Part shown: in pieces, positions 33,261 to 45,910 of the stretch
How the letters are laid out: each line of letters starts with the position of its first letter
Position numbering within the stretch: the stretch's first letter is position 1
DNA from: Isoperla grammatica
Lineage: Eukaryota; Arthropoda; Insecta; Plecoptera; Perlodidae
Assembly: GCA_945910005.1 (NCBI GenBank)
Contig: OX246744.1
Span: 39,411,274-39,475,273 of the forward strand
Length of the DNA stretch: 64,000 nucleotides
Reading direction: 5' to 3'
Notes under the pieces: generated by a model
Databases searched by the model: none
The model's input: only the letters and a program-made list of their open reading frames with translations
What the model was told of the DNA's origin: nothing
Position numbers and translations under genes: made by a program

Positions 33261-33859
33261 GGCATTAATATCTATGGTTACGAGTAATACTTTTAGATTA
33301 TAACTTGTTGTGTAGTCCAGTCTGTGTTTTGGAATGTTATTTTGTGTGCCGCGGTGGGATTCTTACCCCATCCCTCCCCAACCCGCCTAAATTCTTATCA
33401 CAACCTGTACATGTTACAAAGCTCAAAGAGAAGTAGCACAGGTAATAACATGAACACTTAATTTGTAATCTGAGGAAGAAGAGTCAGGTTACAATCAGCT
33501 ATTTAAGAGGACTCGCTGAGGTTAGCGCGGAGGCAAATACAAGCACTGAGACGACTGATTTTTTCAGTTAAACGATTACTACGATAATTTTCATATTTGG
33601 TCATATCCTTAATTAAGAAACGATCTACTCGCTCCAGTTAACACATTTTAAAAACAGTCACCCAATTTTTAGTGAAAAATTGAGAAACTTCTTGATTTCA
33701 CTCAACTTTCCCGAAATTCGTTTGCTTATTTTAAATGACTGGAATTTTTTTAAACATATTTTCGTACAACAACAAGCAGCTTAAATCAACCTGAGTGCAA
33801 ATGTTAACTTTCAAAACTCTCGGTTAAATGGTTCAAAGGGAATTTTCATTTACAAAACG

Positions 33860-34200
33860 CATGTTTTGTGTTCCAATTTATTTTATTCTCTCGGCCGCTA
33901 CCGTCCCTAACGGTTGAAAGGCGCAGCGCTTGCAGCCGAGGTTTGAACGCTCGAGACGTCTCCTATTGGCCGGCGGGTTTCACCTCCCCGCGCACCGCGC
34001 ACCGAAACTATCCGTGCAACAGATATCATTATCAGCTCGAGTCGAGCGTGGTTTCTGGCGATGGGATGGGAGAGAGCAGCTCAAGCTGCCTAACGTTAGA
34101 TATGGAGTATGTACCAGTACCAGAGATGGGCAACCAATCAAGTCTATTGGTACTGGTACGCCAGCGAATTTCAAAGTCTCATTGTTGAGTGACTAATTAC
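33860..34200. other. CpG-rich segment, no gene assigned
   Basis: GC-rich with many CpG dinucleotides, unlike its flanks. It contains the inverted pair ACCAGTACCAGAG/GGTACTGGTA near 34110-34155. Overlapping open frames on both strands reflect composition and are not supported as genes. Confidence 0.35.
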
Positions 34201-35201
34201 TAATTAGACTCTAAAAGGTCTCATTCCACACTTTGCAGACTTGGTAATAGCCAGACCCGTAGGAACTCTAAATCAAGTGGGGGGGGGGGCGGGGGGAGAA
34301 TTGTGAGCGCGAAGTGCGGATAAGTCGCGGGGTCTGGGGCGGAGCCCCAGCCTCGGGAGGCCTTTTCGCCAGCGAAAATTTGTATTGCTATATTAGTTAT
34401 TTCTCGATTTTTAGGCTTAAATAAATACGTTTTGAGGGCCCTAACCCGCCTCTTCCCTAATTACGTCACTGACCTCAAGCACCCATTCGCTTTTATTTTG
34501 TAATGCTACAAAGTACAAACAAAGGCAGAGGAAATGTATCTTGTGTCGAAGATCTTGGCTTTCTCCGGGGCGTGGGGCCCTCTGTGTTTCTGCAAATATT
34601 ATTTTCTCTTGTGAAATATGAAATTTAGTTGGTGAATGTTTACCCGGGTATCCATGTGGTATATGTCGGAATGTGCCTAACACGCTAAATTGGGTGGGTC
34701 ACAGGAAAAAGTGGGGGGGGGGGGAATCTCCCCCCATTCCCCCCCCCCCCCTTCCTATGCGCCTGGTAATAGCATCCAAAGACAATGAGTGGAGACACAA
34801 ACTGTTGATGAAGGAAATTACAAAAAACTGTCCCACGTAGGACCAGAACCTACGTTCCTCGGTGTTTTATGCTTGGGAACTGCCTGCAGTCCCCTGCACT
34901 CTTATCATATGCGTTTCCGCGGACGGCTGTGTATACTTTAAATAATTAATGGTATTGTTTGATGATAGTGGGAGAATAAAAGAATTACTTTCATTCTAAT
35001 ACAAAAATGTGTTTACATGTAAATGGAAGTACACTGTGTTGTCCATTGCATTTATAGGCTCATTTTAAAAGCTCCTGTTGATAGGCCTACGTATAGTAGT
35101 CCTAAGCTTACATTAATTGGCTTTTGCATAAGAACACGAAGTGTTTATAATAATTAGTCATCTGTGATAACTGTACGAGCCACCCATAAACTTGGTTTGG
35201 A

Positions 35202-35225
35202 GGGGGGGGGGGGGGGGGGGGGGGG
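35202..35225 (+). repeat. poly(G) homopolymer, one of several
   Basis: A 24-base G run. Comparable runs occur at 5995-6010, 15428-15441, 35796-35810, 35927-35946, 42981-42994 and 44881-44899, and a C run lies at 49806-49825. Exact lengths may be assembly-limited. Confidence 0.8.
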
Positions 35226-35981
35226 AGGTTTAAGGTGGACCCGGACGCAAAAGTATTATATTTGATGATAAATAATTTATGAGCAAAAGTGAAACAGCTG
35301 GGCTGTCTGATACTTTTCAATTTTGAAATTGGCCGAGGGTTGTTTGTAAACATCCCGGATTATCCATTGAGAAACACTTCGGAAAAGTACTATTATGATT
35401 CACAGTGCAAGGAATCAAACCAGTGACCTTTCAAACTAGTGGTGCATGCTAGCGAAACACTATTTCTATAAGAAAAGCTAATACTAGTTTTGTTTCCCTT
35501 ATAAAGGCGCATAGACTAATTTAAGTTTATTGAGTGACCCACACAGCGTACCTCACCCACCTCAACCCAAAGTTCGCAAGGAAAGGTTGGTGCATAATGA
35601 CTGTGTTCGTAAGTATAAGATATAAAGTTAAAAAAAAACTTACAACCCGTATCCGTTGTGAATCGGATCGAGGTATATATTTGGCTTGTCGGGCCGGGCG
35701 GACACACGAAGAACTGTGTTATGTATGCAATCTACCATATTGTTGGTTTGGTATACGCACACACATTGCTTTGTTTATAACGTGTGTGTGTGTGCGGGGG
35801 GGGGGGGGGGAGCAGACTGCCAATACACATCACAAATAAACATCAACACAAACTAAATTCAAAGTTTCACAAATCTAGTAGTTTACATTACGTTGTACAG
35901 GAATTGATAATAGGCAACTATTATGTGGGGGGGGGGGGGGGGGGGGCTCTATTACGATAAAATATGTAATACCGATCGAGA

Positions 35982-36215
35982 TCCGGCTAATGGTTAGCAA
36001 ACAAGTCGCTAATTCGGGAGATCGCAGGTTCGATACCCGCTTTACCGGCTATCTTGACTGAAGTTTAGCCTCAAGGTTTTCGCAATCATAGAGGCGAATG
36101 CTGCAATTGAGTCATACCACGGTCATACGAATAGCTCTCGGCCAATCTTCCACAACTAACCAAATACCACAGTAAATGTCACCTGAAGAGGGCCAAGTTG
36201 TGCAGGTCCTACCAA
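35982..36215 (+). repeat. tRNA-derived SINE copy, diverged
   Basis: GGCTAATGGTTAGC and GCAGGTTCGATACCCGC give A-box-like and B-box-like segments with tRNA spacing, followed by GGCTATCTTGACTGAAG and GGCGAATGCTGCAATTGAG. The same order is seen at 3310-3510. Confidence 0.5.
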
Positions 36216-36497
36216 CAATTACGATTATTACTGATACGCCTGTTATAAGAGCCTCATCACAGATAACAAATTAAAACAAATTAAATTTGTATCTGCATGG
36301 CCTCATGCATAATCATATCCCAACTGTAAATGGTTTGTGAAGTTCTGTGTTATTTCGTGTGTGGTTTAAGTAAGCAGTGCAATCTGCCATCTTCACATAT
36401 CACAATAAATAATGCACCTACAAATCTAAAACAACAATAAGACAGATTCTATGTCGACGCATCCACGGCTCAGACACAACCAACGATCGTAATAGTC

Positions 36498-38116
36498 CAG
36501 TGGCGGCTCGTGGCCTGTGATACAGGGGAGGCAGGCTATTTCATTTTAGTCTAAGGTTTCGGGCACCCATTAGCTCTTTTTTCATATGCTTACTACTTTT
36601 TAGTGCAACACTCATAAGTGTACAAGACTAACACCTTTGCTAACACACACTTTTAACAATTAACAAATGTGTCTTAAAACTAAAAGAATGGTATAAACTA
36701 TTAATATGTCTTATACTTTGTAGATCCTCATTGGTAGAAAAAGTCGGCCCGTCGGTTTTTGATCGTTCCAAAGTGTTCCGTGATATTGTTGTACCAGGTA
36801 GCTTCCAGTTCCATTTATTTTACTAGTTCCTTTTCAATGCTTAAAATCGCAAGCGGACAGTCGGCTCTGCCCCATAGTGTTTCTAGCGTAAGTTTTAACT
36901 AACTTTAAACAAGAAAAGCTTCTCTCCGTACTCTGATGTTGCTGGTATTGTCACAACGAGTTCATTAGCGCTTCATGTCGGGCATAACTTCATTCAGCTG
37001 ATTTGCGAAGAAATATTCTAGTATTGTTCATTTAGGTTGACCGGGAAAATCCCACAATTCCTTGTCGCCGTACGGTACAAATAGTTCATTTTTTAATTTC
37101 TACGTATTCAAGAAATTGCCGTAACTATTTGTCATCGGTTCAAGTGCGTTTTGAGGGAAATGCCTTTTGTAGCTTTCAAAATTTGAAATATTAACTAAAT
37201 TCAGAAATTCGAGTTTGCCCAAATCACCAAAGCGTAGCTCTAATTGTAAGGTTATATTGTCCAATAGTTCAAAATACAGAGCCCTGCAGTTATCGCGGTA
37301 GGTGACGTTAGCGTATCTTTACGTGAATTACGTAACCGAGGTTCAGGTACCACTCTAAGATTTCATCATAAAGTTCATCAAACTACTCTGTGCATCTCAT
37401 TTCTTTCAGTGTTGTTGTTGATACGTCTGTTGATTAATACGTGTGTTGATTGATAAGTCTCAAACAAAACCTAATGTCCGTAATTTTTAACTGTTAAATT
37501 TTATATTGTATATCTGTCAGATCGAAGACGTGTCTTTATACGGATGGGGTTGCATAGGAGTGAAATAGAACAGCGTATTCACGCGTATTGCTTCTCTCTC
37601 ACACCCTCCACACCCTCTCATAAGACAACTTCATTCATATACATTCTGTACGCTCTACGTCAGTCGTTCGCTGTCAGCCCCTATAAGAAAGCATGGGTTG
37701 GCTAGCCTCCCTCACGGCAGCATTTGTCGGATACGCGAGTGGAAAAAAACCTTCCTTCCCCTCTCCTTTCAGCACCCTCGCTCAAGCCAAGGTCGGCGGC
37801 AGCGCGCCCTTGTCAGGACACTCCATGCGCGATACGTCAGGCGTTGTTCGACGAGTAATACGAAATCATTTTCCCGCGCATATCTCCCACTGCCGTTGGG
37901 GATGTTCTAGCACATTTGACAACTCACAACGTGTACTGCACTGTACAACACATGGACAACGACCATAATTAATATAAATTTGTGTACACAATTTGAAAAT
38001 CATGTATACACAGCACCGGTATATGTACTAAGGTACAATTGAGATAAAATACGCATCAGGCTTGAAAAAAGTGAGGAGGCACTGCCTCCCTTGCCTCCCC
38101 CCACGAGCCGCCACTG
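36498..38116 (-). mobile_element. hAT transposon with decayed transposase
   Basis: Terminal inverted repeats CAGTGGCGGCTCGTGG and CCACGAGCCGCCACTG are flanked by a perfect 8-bp duplication TAATAGTC (36490-36497 and 38117-38124). The 1619-bp element contains hAT transposase remnants on the minus strand (36885-37300). The CpG-rich block at 37680-37960 would be the 5' part. The perfect duplication indicates a recent event even though the transposase is already dead. Confidence 0.92.
36885..37300 (-). pseudogene. hAT transposase C-terminal region, stop-interrupted
   Basis: Minus-strand frames read YRDNCRALYFELLDNITLQL and LELRFGDLGKLEFLN, later VPYGDKELWDFPGQPK, and finally ELVVTIPATSEYGEKLF. 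The last corresponds to the hAT dimerisation motif (L..tiPaTSa..ErsFS). At least three stops and a frameshift break it. The catalytic part upstream is missing. Confidence 0.75.
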
Positions 38117-38129
38117 TAATAGTCATAAG

Positions 38130-39515
38130 CTTCGCAGCTGACTACCTTTATGACATTATGGCAATGAGCGTATAATTATTTGATTGTATATGAGAAGTGA
38201 CATCTTACATAAGCGTTGAGGCAATTCAAATATATTATTGTATTTGTGTAATTCAAATATTGCGTGGCCTCGTTACCGTAGGTCCAAGCTAGTGAATTTA
38301 AATTTCTTATGACCTTACTACGTAATGTATAAACATATTAAAAATCACTAGCATGTGTTTATAAACACGTTTTAATATTACATCTAACTATTAGTCTATT
38401 AGATTGCAATGAGTGGGAATAGACATTATCAATATTTTGATACCTGTTTCACGTTACCTATCGGGACCACAGAAAAAACTGCTACGAAATGGCTACTGCA
38501 TTTGTAATTGATATTCAGCATAGGCACACTCATCATAAGTCATACAGAATCGAAATGTCTTGGGCCGGAGTTAACGTCTGCAGACTCATAATGTGTTTAC
38601 TTTGGGTTAGTCTGTTAGAAGGTCAACCCAGCTGTGGACAAAATGTGTAATGTAAGGGCCAGTTTTTATCAGTCAGTGATTAGGCTAACTAGGGATTTTG
38701 AGAATGCTATCATACTGTTAGTAACCAAATATCAAATACATCCTAATTACTCTTATCAAGGTGATAGAATTCATATTCCAGCGACTTTAAATTCGTATGT
38801 AGACTACATTGTATTTGGTATAGACAGATCATTGTTCTCTAAACGTTGCATACCTAATTTAAAATCTTTGTAAGCTTGACAAATGATTAAATAATAGCCA
38901 ACCAGAATAAACATACATATACTATTCTATTTCCTATTTATCAAACATTTGGGCTTATGAATTCAATAAATTAGAACTAAATTGTGGGTTTTTTAAAATT
39001 GGTATCATATACAAAATTAGTTTGAACTAAAAAATATCATTTTGAATATATGTTTAGGTTGTAAATACATTTTACATTGACAATATTGGTAATAGCCCCG
39101 GTTACACTAAACACTGATTAAAAAGTGATTGAAAAACCGGCCCTAATAATTGTAATCGACCTTTTAATGTAAATACTAGAATTTGTTACGCAAACGTTCA
39201 GAAGCCACGTAAGTTTAAATTGGTTTATAGTGCTGATTTGGGTTGCTTTGCCATTGTCACCGTGACATTCAAGCAAAAGTAACGTAATGTAGGTACTACA
39301 ATTGTAACACAATGGTATTATTTTAATTGTTTGTGCAAAAGATGCACATTTCTCACTGTGACAAATAATGATTATTACTACATGTTGTGACCCGCACGTC
39401 TCTTCTAAGTTTATTTTATTTCGTATAGTTTTGTTTCTAGTAATGGACACGTGATATTATTATTATAAATATTCGACGCGCAATGACTTGGATAAATTCT
39501 ATGTGATTTAGAACG
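38130..39515. other. no gene recognised
   Basis: AT-rich; a short hairpin-like repeat of CAATTCAAATAT occurs near 38220-38260. Nothing supportable as a gene. Confidence 0.45.
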
Positions 39516-39519
39516 GACG

Positions 39520-39795
39520 AACGTCCTATAGCAACGAAGCACTCAATAAATTCAAAGTTGTTCTGAATCAGCCTTGTTGATTCTGGCATCTGTCCGCAGA
39601 TGTTCGCACTGTCCAATCACAGGTTCATATGTTTACATATTTGAAATATAGATCTTTGATTGGTTAATATCGTTCACTCGTCGATGGTGTTCGGAGCCTA
39701 CAGGGTTGGTTTAGTCACTTTAGTTAAAGTCCCCCACTGAAAATCAGTCTTGTTACTGAGATGGGTAGAATCTATAAATACGAATGTATTTTATT
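39520..39795 (+). repeat. tRNA-SINE body without tRNA head
   Basis: Starts in the CACTCAATAAATTCAAAG part of the body and ends near ATAAATACGAATGTATTTT. 5'-truncated relative to the copies at 6131 and 24413. Confidence 0.75.
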
Positions 39796-39836
39796 TTATT
39801 TATTTAGAACAGCATTGCTTGATAAAGGGAGAAAGA

Positions 39837-40642
39837 CAGTGGCGTAGCTTTCCCCGGGCAACAGAACCTGGTGGGCCCCTAACATATACTCGTAAACGTA
39901 ATTTTGTATCGTGTCCGGGATTATGTTCATTCTATTTTGACGCTAGTCGACTAGACATCGCGTCGGCTAATACAACAATTGGCCATTGTTGTTAATTATT
40001 GTCACTGATTGTTGGTTTAGTCTGCTAGCTAGTCGAGTAGATTTATACTGTATAGACTTGTTTTTTACATGAAGAGCAACAATAATGAAAACTGGGATCT
40101 GGGACGAAATTGTCAATAGCAAAATTAGTGTTACAAAATTCAACTTAAATGGCAAGAATTTACCATTGATTTAGAGCTTCCAATTTCTAACTTACCGGAT
40201 ATCGAACGAATTGATTAGGTGATCGTAATATATTCTTTTCTTCTGAGCTATTTTCGATCGAAAGTGTTCTATTGCAATGCATTATTTAAAATTGTGAAAA
40301 AAGCGTTCTGAACTTGCAACAGTAACTGGTAGTGTTAGGAAATTACCATCAATGCTGTTCACAGAACAAACATCAGGAAAGTGAAATATGCAGTATTTTG
40401 AAACTACACTTTTATAGAAGCAAGATTTACAATGTCACTTACAATGTCAATTGAACACGACCGAAATGAGATGATCCGCACCGGCAATTATTAATTTAAT
40501 AGTTGTTGGTATGAGTTTCGAATTTTATTGAAGCTTATAAACAATGATTGGTTTCCAACTCAAGCCAGTCTAGAAACGGACCCCTCTAGAGGCTAGACCA
40601 CGGGCCCCCGGGCTTCGCCCGGGCTATTCCTATACGCCACTG
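39837..40642. mobile_element. non-autonomous hAT element, 806 bp
   Basis: Ends CAGTGGCGTAGC and GCTATTCCTATACGCCACTG with a perfect 8-bp duplication GAGAAAGA (39829-39836 and 40643-40650). The outer 9 bases of the ends match, and CCCCGGG/CCCGGG occurs near both. No coding capacity is evident. Confidence 0.9.
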
Positions 40643-41384
40643 GAGAAAGACTGTCATGAATATTTTGGAAGTTACATCAAGTTACAAACCGCATGGTAAC
40701 GGGGGAGCGCGAGTGTTTCCGAGCAGTTGCTATTATCATTGAGTTTATTATTGTACACAATTTTTTTTTTTTTTAATTACTACACTAATAAACTTAATGC
40801 TATTATGCTGGTGCATTTGTATTGACGTGATAAGAACGAAGGTGCGTAGACGCGCTATCTAATTTATTGCTGTCTGTTGGATAAACATAATATTTAGTAT
40901 ATTATAAGTAAAGTAGTATCAATCACAGTATAACCTCCTTATACTGTGGTAGTATTATGAACTTATCATAAGTATTGGTTTGCACAAACACTGTTAAAAT
41001 TCTGTGAAGTTGAAAAACCACGCAACTTAACAATAGCTTTTGGGTTTATTTGCCCTTATGATTGTACCGTTACATTGGTATAGGCACGTATAGGTATTTA
41101 TTTAATGTAAATCTTGCTACACAAAGGCCTTATTTTACGCCTATATTCTTGAGTTTAATTTTAATTTTTGCAGAAGAAACGCAATCTCACTATAAGTAGG
41201 CCTACTCATGATTGATTAATATTATTGTAACCCGTATTTGTCTTAGTTCATCTTACTTCGAATAGTATTATTTATATTTATTTCTCGTAGTGGGCACTTG
41301 ATGCTGGAGGCTATCTATTATAACTATTCTGTGAACAATATTATTGAGAAATTGAATGTAATGTAGATGCAAGAAGAACGACTG

Positions 41385-41700
41385 GCATAATCATTGCTTG
41401 ATAAAGTGAGGGCTATCTCCGTAAATATTTTTAGTTCCATACAGTTACAAAACGCGGAGTGACGGCCGACGGGGAAGCGAATGTATTTCCGAGCAGTGGT
41501 CGCTGTTGTAAGCGAGACTCATCGACCATCGCACCGCGGCCGCATGAGATGTACTGGTGAGGTCACGTGACGCGCGACAGATCTCGCCCGTAAAAGCTAC
41601 GGGTAGAGCCGATCAGAGCCGAGCTTGAGCGACCGTTTCGCTAGTCTCCGCCCACCAGGCATCTACAATATTCGTTTTCTTCGCCGTAACTTCCAACGCG
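41385..41700. repeat. degenerate duplicate of the hAT target locus, CpG-rich
   Basis: CATTGCTTGATAAAGTGAG, GTTACAAAACGC, GGGGAAGCGAATGTATTTCC and GAGCAGTGGTCGC follow the same order as sequence on either side of the hAT element (39812-39830 and 40650-40735). This indicates an older local duplication of about 1.5 kb. The continuation to 41700 is CpG-rich with a CACGTGAC box; a promoter is possible but no gene follows. Confidence 0.45.
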
Positions 41701-43199
41701 GAGTTGGCATCGTCTCAGCGAGCCCCTTTGCTTTATTATTTGCTTGTTTCAGCTCTCTTGTCACTTACTTTTATTACACATAGAAAGCTTTATGTACGTA
41801 TACGTACTTCAAATTTGCTTCCTCTCTGTCTTGAATCTAGGTTTCATCTGCCCCGCCCCCTTCTCCAATAAATCATTTAGAAGAGGTCGATGGTAACACT
41901 TTAAAAAATAAACCAGTATGTGTTTACTTTGTGATGACATTCTAAACGATATCAAAGGGAAAACACCTACACAGTATAACTTGTCAACTCACGTCCAACG
42001 CTCGGGATATAAAATAAAGTAAATTTCCAAAACGGGTAGAATAGTTGTTTATTCCTTGGACACCCCCCCCTCACACACGAGACGCGGTCAATATCGACAC
42101 ATGTGCATCGTCCACACTCGAATTAATCTCGTGTCTGTCTATAACTGTCTGTACATGATAAGGTAGTTGGAAGATTAATTGTTTCCAAAAATATGTTATT
42201 ACTCATTGTGAAGAGTCGAGGGGCAAAATACAATACCGTAAATGCCATCAGATATCTCAGAGTTTGATATTTGAGCAACAGCAATCGCCATTCATTCACA
42301 TATCGAGTTCCTGGCCAAGCCGTAGCAAGAGTCCTCGTGAGCTGTCACATACTCTCTTTTCGCAGGGTCTGCCTATCATTACAGGTGCAAACATAAGCCA
42401 TAACAAAAACCTTGAATGCAATATTTTCGTGTCATTTCAAAATTAACTAATATATTGATTATAGAGCTTGTAGTCAATTTATTTCCGGGGAATGGGGGGG
42501 CAGGGCCAATATTTAGACATTTTCAGAACAACTCATCGAACAAATATTAGGAACATCACGTCATAACATTGACAGGTGTAAATGCCAAGTGACCAGACCC
42601 TCTACCCAGTCCCAAAGTAAGCGGGGATCTTGGAAGGGGTGGGGGGTGGGTGGCTGATAGGCAGGCAGACGGAACAACAAAACTGCTCGTTTAGCCCGGG
42701 GAAGGGGGGGGAGGGGTTGTCAACGTTTGTAAAGAAATAATTTAAAGGAACCAGGCAAGAAATCCACGACACATTTTAACAAAGACTTGTCCACGCCCAC
42801 AACAAGCCACCGTTCACTGCTGCCTCCTGGCTTCTCAACCACTCTTAGACGCTACTGAGGGAGACAAATAAGTCGCACAAACACCCAATTCACAAAATTC
42901 CAAAAAATTACCACTTCACATTTTAGAACAACCAAAACAAGCCAGAATATCCCACTAATATAGGCACCCCTTGGTGGGCTGGGGGGGGGGGGGGCGAATT
43001 ACAATTCCCCTGGGACCATAGCTTAATTCAACGCTGCATAACACAGTAGGGGGGGGGCGTGTTCGGAGGATAGAGATAAGTAGGACGTAAAGAGGAAAGA
43101 TTAAGATTATGATTAAGATTAAAGACTTAAAGGCTGCAAATGGGCCACAACTACCCGGTGGCAACCTATCCAAACCTCGCCCCTCCCCAACCTCCCTCA

Positions 43200-44242
43200 T
43201 CACCTCCTTTTCGTCAATCTATTTCTAAATTCCCTTACTGACTCGCTCTCAACAACCTCCTCGGGTAATTCATTCCATTCCTCCGTTCTCTCAACAAAAC
43301 CAAACATACCCAGATCACTTCTCACTACCTGACGCTGAAACTTCAATTACGATCCCCCCTCCCTCTATAAACTCCTTCTTGCAACCTGCTCTGGGTTTCC
43401 CCCCACCCTCCTTTCCCCCTAGCTGCTCTATATAGATTACACATCCTATCACTCCTCCGTCTCTTCTCTAAGGACTCCCAACCCAGTTCCCCCACCATTG
43501 CTGTAACACTATCATAAGCCCTTACCACATTCCCTATCCTATCTTCCACATACCTCCATCTCCTAACTTGTCCTGTAACCTTCCTTGCCGCCCTACGCTG
43601 CACCTTCTCTAATTTCATGACCTCCCCCTTCCTATATGGATCCCACAACGCACCACCATATTCCAATATAGGCCAAACCACTGTCTTGTAAGCCATATCC
43701 TTTACCTCCCTACTAGCTCCCTTCAAATTTCTTATAACAAACCCTAAGTTTCTATAACCCTTTCATACACTTTCCTGCACCTGGTCCCCCCATCCAAAAT
43801 CTTTGGCCAATACAATTCCTAAATACTTATACTTCTTTACCTTTTCTAGAACTACCCCCTCAAGAAAATACTCTCTCGCATCCCCTTTTAATTTACGCGT
43901 GAACCCAACCACTTTACACTTTCCCGCATTCAAACCCATCCTATTAACATCAACCCACTCCTCTATCCTGTTCAAATCATCCTGCAACAACTTAGCATCC
44001 TCCACCCCCTTAATCACCCTATACAAGACGCAATCATCAGCAAACAACCTTAATCTTGACTCAATATCCCTTCCTATATCATTAATAAACATTATAAATA
44101 ACAGTGGTCCCAGCACCGATCCCTGCGGCACCCCCGATGTAACTTCGATAGTTGTTGATACGCTATCCCCCACCCTTACCCTCTGCGGCCTATTTGATAG
44201 AAAATCTCCCATCCACCTTACAACCCCTTTATCTGCAATCAC
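43200..44242 (-). pseudogene. Jockey/CR1-like LINE reverse transcriptase, C-terminal half
   Basis: Continues the frame interrupted by the hAT insertion. It has SNRPQRVRVG, SGVPQGSVLGPLLF and the catalytic FADD (LRLFADDCVLYR), then KYKYLGI. An in-frame TGA near 43761 breaks it before the frame resumes with YKTVVWPILEYGGALWDPY. A further frameshift at a C/G run near 43355 precedes the C-terminal segment WNELPEEVVESESVREFRNR, ending at 43200. The order is that of Jockey-superfamily ORF2. Only two lesions besides the insertion suggest moderate age. Confidence 0.85.
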
Positions 44243-45902
44243 CAATGTTGGGTAGGAACGGATTTTTTTAGTTCCGTTCCTAGGAACTAGTTCCTTTTTA
44301 AGGAACTAAGGAACGCTATAGTTCCTTTTTTCCAACCAGGAACTGTGGAACGCCATAGTTCCAATTTTCCAGGAACTGTAACTTATTTTCATAAGTTCCT
44401 TTTATTTTTACTTGACTGTACAAGCTTGAAGGACGAACGCGCCAAAACATAGTTTACTTACAAGATGACAGAAACGAGAAATCTAAAACAACTTTTTTTG
44501 TAATATTTCATTCTTGTCTACCCATCCCAACCCTCCACCTGCTACGCCACCCCCGCGTGGGGTCTCCAATTAGTCGCACACCAGCACAAGTCGAAGACCC
44601 GAAACCAGTGACTAATCCCAAATCGCTCGTGCGGAATAAGCATATGTCACTTATAAATGACCAACCGTCCAACCCCTCCTATACACAAGTGTGAGAGCCT
44701 CAGACTGTCATTCCGAAATCAAACAAAATATGAAATATATCACTTGTCAACCCGTTACATCAGTCAATGTTCCCTTAACACCCCGGCGGTGTTAATACCA
44801 ATTATTCGCATCGCCAGCAAAACTGCATTCGAATTCATTGGAAACGGGAAGGCTTTGATAATGAAAGATGTGGTCCGAGTGGGGGGGGGGGGGGGGGGGT
44901 GAAGTTATTTAGCGGCAAGGAGCTATCTCAATATTCACTGATCTATTCAGTAGGTATTCAATTCTTCGCGACAAGTGCATGTGACAACATCGCTGTCTCC
45001 TTCGATCGTTTTGTTATAATGTCTGGTGTTCGTGGCAATAACATGGGCCGGATTCACAAGAGGTCTTAACTTAGGACCGGTCCTAAGTCCTGCTGTACCG
45101 TATGTGCTATTATAAATCAAGATAGGCCTACTACACGGCCCAATTGATAGCTACTTTCGTGGAAATCACAGTGAACTTAAAATATTGCAAGGCGCTAAAA
45201 ACAAATAAATGTGTATGTCAAGGTAAGTAAACGATATTTATTTATGTTCACACTTCGAAGTCATAGACGCATTGCCACCATCTTTGAAGAAAGATAAGAC
45301 CAACTCAGACCGGGCCTAAATATTTGTCTCAAGTGTTTGTTATTTACTAGGGTTTCTTAGCAACGTCGAGTCGAGGCTATGTGTCATCGCCTGCCAACAA
45401 ATCTCACAAATCTCAACCATATTTAATATGGTTGAGATTTGTAGGAATCAAAATGCATGTGCTTCTTTAGATTGGCAGGCGATGACCTCGAAGCATCGTT
45501 CCTTAAATTTTAAGGCGTGATTTGCGAGCCCTTGGCATTAAATTTAAAATAAAAACTTTGATTGAATTAATTATTTATTTTAGTTTTAAATAATTAATGT
45601 AAATTAAGAATTAACAATATAAAATAACCATATACTTTTCGTCAATGTTCTTGGTGTATAATGCATAAACCCGGATAATAACTATTGAGTCGATGGTTAG
45701 TATCCCGCTCGGCAATATCCAAAGAAAAATTGTTGTTTGCGGAAAGGAACTATTTGGGAACTTAGTTCCATTTTTAGAGGAACTAAGGAACGCCCCAGTT
45801 CCTTTTTTTTAGAGGAACTTGGAACTGGAAAGAGTTCCTTTTTCCTTGCGTGGAACTGGAACTGGAACTAGGTCCATTTTTTAAGGAACTTACCCAACAC
45901 TG
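44243..45902. mobile_element. non-autonomous hAT element inserted in the LINE
   Basis: Ends CAATGTTGGGTA and TACCCAACACTG match except for one base, with a perfect 8-bp duplication GCAATCAC (44235-44242 and 45903-45910). Dense GGAAC/GTTCC repeats fill about 150 bp inside each end and probably serve as transposase-binding arrays. The 1660-bp interior lacks a transposase. It includes an 18-base palindrome at 45072-45089 and a nested hairpin at 45383-45486. Confidence 0.95.
45383..45486. repeat. nested hairpin inside the hAT element
   Basis: Outer arms GTCATCGCCTGCCAA and TTGGCAGGCGATGAC enclose inner arms ACAAATCTCAACCATAT and its complement with a 2-4-base loop. Perfect pairing in both stems. 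Confidence 0.8.
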
Positions 45903-45910
45903 GCAATCAC

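Noticed and set aside
37693..37968. 91-codon plus frame in the hAT element at 36.5-38.1 kb
   Set aside because: The transposase remnant is on the minus strand and this frame shows no hAT or other motif.
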